NCBI RefSeq assembly: GCF_024228675.1
Contig: NZ_CP100461.1
Location: 2,663,398 to 2,727,397 of the forward strand
DNA length: 64,000 nucleotides
Direction: 5' to 3'
Source of the DNA: Salinigranum marinum
GTDB taxonomy: Archaea > Halobacteriota > Halobacteria > Halobacteriales > Haloferacaceae
In this document: positions 61,262 through 64,000 of the stretch, one piece after another
Position numbering within the stretch: position 1 is the first letter of the stretch
How the letters are laid out: every line of letters starts with the position of its first letter
The notes under the pieces: generated by a model
The model's database searches: none
What the model saw: only the letters and a program-made list of their open reading frames with translations
Told to the model about the DNA's origin: nothing
Position numbers and translations under genes: made by a program

Positions 61262-63246
61262 ATTGACGAGGGGTCTCCTCGGTGGAAGCGCGAGACGAGT
61301 TTCTTCTCGGCGGCGCGGAGGTGCTGGTGGAACGTCGACCGCGAGACGCCCATCGCGTCGGCGAGTTCGTCCCCGGAGATGCCGTGTGGCCACTCGAAGA
61401 AGCCGCCGACGTGGGCGAGTTGGAGCGCGGTACGCTGTTTCTCCGTCAGGTCGTCCTCGACGCGGGCGACGAACCCACGGTGGGTCGCCGGCGGGGCGTC
61501 GCGTTCGCGGATGCGTGCGACCCGGACGCTGGACGAGACGCCCTCGAGGTCGTCGAGCAGCGCCCGTCCCGTCGACCGGTCGGCGACCGTGACGGTGAGC
61601 GTGAGCGACCGCTCCTGTGAGTCAACCGAGAGGTCGGTCAGCCGGCCGCCCGCCTCGGCGACCAGCGCGAGGAGCGACTGTGGCGGGAGCGCCACCTCGA
61701 ACAGCCCGGCGTCGACGTCGTCACCGACCCGCCGGACGTCGTCGATCCCAGTGTCCGCGACGGCGGCGAGGTCGGCCGTCGGCGGAGTCGCCGAGACGAA
61801 AAGCAGGATGGTGCCGTCGTCGCGGACGACGACGCCCTCGGAGGTGAGCGAGCAGTCCGTCGCGGCCGCCAGACGGACCAGCGGCACGTCCGGATCGTCG
61901 ACGACGACCCGGAGTTCGACGACGCTCTCGGTCAGGAGCGTCCGTCGGCTCTCGAACGCGTCGATCGCCGCGCCGATCGCCCGCCCGAGCGTCCCGAGCA
62001 CGACGAGTTCGTGGTCCTCGACGGTCTCGTCAGTGTAGACCACCAACACGCCGTAGAGCGTGTCGCGGTGGAGCAGCGGGACGGCGACGAGTCCTTCGAA
62101 CGGGAGCGTCACGCCGGCGTGAAAGCCACCGTCGGCGTCGGTCGCCTCCTCGGGCGTCCGCGTCGAGACCGCCCGCGCGACCGGGTCGGCCGCGTCGTCG
62201 CGGTCGATCACGAGACCGTCGACCACGTCCGCGTCGTCGCCGGCCCACACCTTCGGAACGACCGTGTCGGGCGAGAGATCGCAGTCGCCGACCCACGCAC
62301 AGGCGTACGACGGCGCGGCCGCGACGCGCTCGCAGACGCCCTGTTCGAGCGCCGACCGGCTCTCCGCCCGGACGAGGACGCCGGTGACGTCTTCGAGGAC
62401 CCCCTCGATGTTGTCGAGGAGCCGCTGGAGCCGCCCGCGCTCGCGGTCGGCCTCGGCGGCGTACCGTTCGGCCGCCTCCTCGGCGCGGACCCGCGCCGTG
62501 ATGTCCGTCTGGAACCCGACGTAGTGGGTCACCTCTCCGGCAGCGTTCTCGATCGGGGCGATGTCGACCCGATTCCAGAACTCCGTCCCGTCGCGGCGGT
62601 AGTTCAGGAGTTCGACCGACGTCGACTCGCCGGCGTCGACGGCGCGACGGAGTTCGGCGACCGACTCGGGATCCGTGTCGGGACCCTGCAGGTAGCGGCA
62701 GTTGCGGCCGAGCGCCTCCGAGACGCTGTAGCCGGTCGTCTCGCAGAACGCCCGGTTGACGTAAACGAGCGGCCGGTCGGGCAGCGAGAAGTCGGCGATT
62801 GTGATGCCGACGGGGGCCTCGTCCATGGCGCGCTCTTTCAGCTCCTCGGTGATCCGGCTGACCGCCGCCGGTCGACGCTGTTGCCAGGTTACCACGCTGG
62901 CGACCCGTTCGCCGAGCCGGGCGAACCGGTTCGACCCGTCGACGGGGACGACGTCGGCCACGCCGGCCTCGAACACCTCGTCGGTCGCGTAGCCGCTCTC
63001 GGGTGGCAACAGCACGACGACCGGCGGGGCCGTCGCCTGCGCGAGGCGAGCGAGCGCGCCGTCGAAGAGGTCGATGGATACGATCAGACAGTCGACGCCC
63101 TCCGCCGCGACGGCGTCGTCGACCGTGTCGACGGTGACGACGCCGTCCCCGCCGAACGCGTCCGCGAGGAGCGCGCCCGCACGCGACCGGAGCGCGTCGT
63201 CGCCGGTGGCGAGGAGCACACGGCTCCCACGAGGGACCTCGGTCAT
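61258..63246 (-). CDS. bat: Bacterio-opsin activator Bat with LOV-like PAS domain
   Basis: A 662-residue regulator: a receiver-like N-terminal domain (~8-125, no confident phosphoacceptor), a PAS domain (~140-255), a GAF-like domain (~275-430), and a C-terminal HTH_10 (LTEKQRTALQLAHVGGFFEW, ISGDELADAMGVSRSTFHQH, ~600-655). The PAS core contains GRNCRYLQGPDTDP (residues 180-193), which matches the LOV photoreceptor signature GxNCRFLQ with the photoactive Cys (C183), and NYRRDGTEFWN and a final VGFQTD carry further LOV residues. So blue-light or FMN/redox sensing is inferred. It is upstream of bop on the same strand and follows atpB by 125 bp. Confidence 0.93.
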   Translation of the reverse strand: MTEVPRGSRVLLATGDDALRSRAGALLADAFGGDGVVTVDTVDDAVAAEGVDCLIVSIDLFDGALARLAQATAPPVVVLLPPESGYATDEVFEAGVADVVPVDGSNRFARLGERVASVVTWQQRRPAAVSRITEELKERAMDEAPVGITIADFSLPDRPLVYVNRAFCETTGYSVSEALGRNCRYLQGPDTDPESVAELRRAVDAGESTSVELLNYRRDGTEFWNRVDIAPIENAAGEVTHYVGFQTDITARVRAEEAAERYAAEADRERGRLQRLLDNIEGVLEDVTGVLVRAESRSALEQGVCERVAAAPSYACAWVGDCDLSPDTVVPKVWAGDDADVVDGLVIDRDDAADPVARAVSTRTPEEATDADGGFHAGVTLPFEGLVAVPLLHRDTLYGVLVVYTDETVEDHELVVLGTLGRAIGAAIDAFESRRTLLTESVVELRVVVDDPDVPLVRLAAATDCSLTSEGVVVRDDGTILLFVSATPPTADLAAVADTGIDDVRRVGDDVDAGLFEVALPPQSLLALVAEAGGRLTDLSVDSQERSLTLTVTVADRSTGRALLDDLEGVSSSVRVARIRERDAPPATHRGFVARVEDDLTEKQRTALQLAHVGGFFEWPHGISGDELADAMGVSRSTFHQHLRAAEKKLVSRFHRGDPSSI

Positions 63247-63371
63247 ACCGGCTTATCGCGACGGGGACGCGAATAGCTTCCGCCGATCCGGGGCGGGACG
63301 GCGCGTGGACGCGCCGCTCGATGGTCGGTGCTCGGTGGTCGGTCGCGAAAACGGGGTGGTCAGTCGCGGGG

Positions 63372-64000
63372 TTACGCCTCGGCCTCGACCGCTTCGCTCG
63401 TCTCGTCGTCGCGGTAGTGCTGCTCGATGAGTTCCTCGTCGATCCGGTTGAGTTCCTCCTTCGGCAGCATCGACAGCAGGTCCCAGCCGATGTCGAGCGT
63501 CTCGTCGATGGAGCGCTCCGTGGTAAAGCCCTGGTCGACGAACTCGTCCTCGAAGCGCTCGGCGAAGTCGAGGTACTTGTTGTCTCGCTCGGAGAGGGCC
63601 TCGCGACCGACGATGTTCACCAGGTCGCGGAGGTCCTCGCCCTCGGCGTACGCGGCGTACATCTGGTCGGAGACGTCGGCGTGGTCGGCGCGGGTGAGCC
63701 CCTCGCCGATCCCGTCGTCCATGAGCCGCGACAGCGACGGCAGTACGTTGACCGGGGGCTGGACGCCCTGGCTGTTGAGGTCGCGGTCGACGTAGATCTG
63801 CCCCTCGGTAATGTACCCCGTCAGGTCGGGGATCGGGTGGGTGTCGTCGTCGCCCGGCATCGTGAGGATCGGGATCTGGGTCACCGACCCCTCGCGGCCC
63901 TCGATCCGGCCGGCGCGCTCGTACAGCTGGGCCAGGTCGGTGTACATGTACCCGGGGTAGCCCCGGCGACCCGGGACCTCCTCGCGGGCGGCACCGATCT
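63372..64000 (-). CDS. atpB: A-type ATP synthase subunit B, C-terminal part
   Basis: The 5' part of this gene lies beyond the end of the window; the frame remains open to base 64000 ([20 protein letters not shown] is read at the edge). The visible ~209 residues include [36 protein letters not shown] and [16 protein letters not shown], the conserved region of the regulatory B subunit of the A1 head. It is followed 125 bp later by bat rather than by atpD, which lies 4 kb further on. Confidence 0.96.
   Translation of the reverse strand, partial: IGAAREEVPGRRGYPGYMYTDLAQLYERAGRIEGREGSVTQIPILTMPGDDDTHPIPDLTGYITEGQIYVDRDLNSQGVQPPVNVLPSLSRLMDDGIGEGLTRADHADVSDQMYAAYAEGEDLRDLVNIVGREALSERDNKYLDFAERFEDEFVDQGFTTERSIDETLDIGWDLLSMLPKEELNRIDEELIEQHYRDDETSEAVEAEA

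Overview
The window is a GC-rich chromosomal segment of a halophilic archaeon (class Halobacteria). Supporting signs are acidic proteins, TATA boxes about 26-30 bp before start codons with little or no leader, an S-layer glycoprotein with a PGF-type C-terminus, a GG(M)-tailed thermosome, archaeal release factor aRF1, CDP-archaeol synthase, TiaS, and a bacteriorhodopsin cluster. The genus cannot be fixed from the sequence alone; the neighbourhood atpB ... atpD, prf1, minD4-like, argS, rbkR-ribB recalls Haloferax-type chromosomes.

Layout. 1-5.1 kb: 3' part of the RNA polymerase/str cluster (rpoA1, rpoA2, nusA, rps12, rps7), interrupted between nusA and rps12 by an MscS channel gene and a copy of a dispersed GC-rich repeat. 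5.2-20.5 kb: DHH phosphoesterase, two universal stress proteins flanking a second repeat copy, leuS, a Tat-exported HExxH protein, an ornithine cyclodeaminase/alanine dehydrogenase relative, a degenerate RecA/KaiC-like protein, the thermosome, small haloarchaeal proteins, a Tat lipoprotein sugar dehydrogenase and a frameshifted cupin gene. 20.7-25.2 kb: S-layer glycoprotein, an unrecognised zinc-knuckle gene, tRNA-Ser(GGA) with duplicated 3'-end fragments (a probable old integration site), and a RidA gene with an internal deletion. 25.3-41.4 kb: metabolism and regulation (threonine ammonia-lyase, citrate synthase, PhoU/RCK_C protein, HTH-10 regulator, MFS transporter, succinylglutamate desuccinylase-like protein, threonine synthase-like protein, NUDIX, TiaS, a HTH regulator with its own palindrome, glutaredoxin, arylsulfotransferase-like protein). 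41.5-51.6 kb: purine-type permease with a HTH-phosphoribosyltransferase protein, pyrE, carS, DUF502, ilvE, an epimerase, rbkR-ribB and argS. 51.6-58.5 kb: a MinD4-like ATPase with a long acidic tail, a BBE-type flavoprotein, prf1, two tandem FilR1-like regulators and a zinc protein.

58.7-64 kb is the most striking part. The A-type ATP synthase genes atpB and atpD are separated by a co-directional phototrophy cassette: bat (activator with a LOV-like PAS domain), bop (bacteriorhodopsin with all proton-pump residues) and a lycopene cyclase gene. The light-driven proton pump, its light/redox-type regulator and a carotenoid enzyme thus sit inside the operon of the enzyme that uses the proton gradient. 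A palindrome upstream of bop overlaps the bat stop codon and is a candidate activator site.

No CRISPR array, insertion sequence or rRNA gene was seen. Intergenic stretches over about 300 bases are 7120-7644, 15083-15479 and 23536-23862; each is described.
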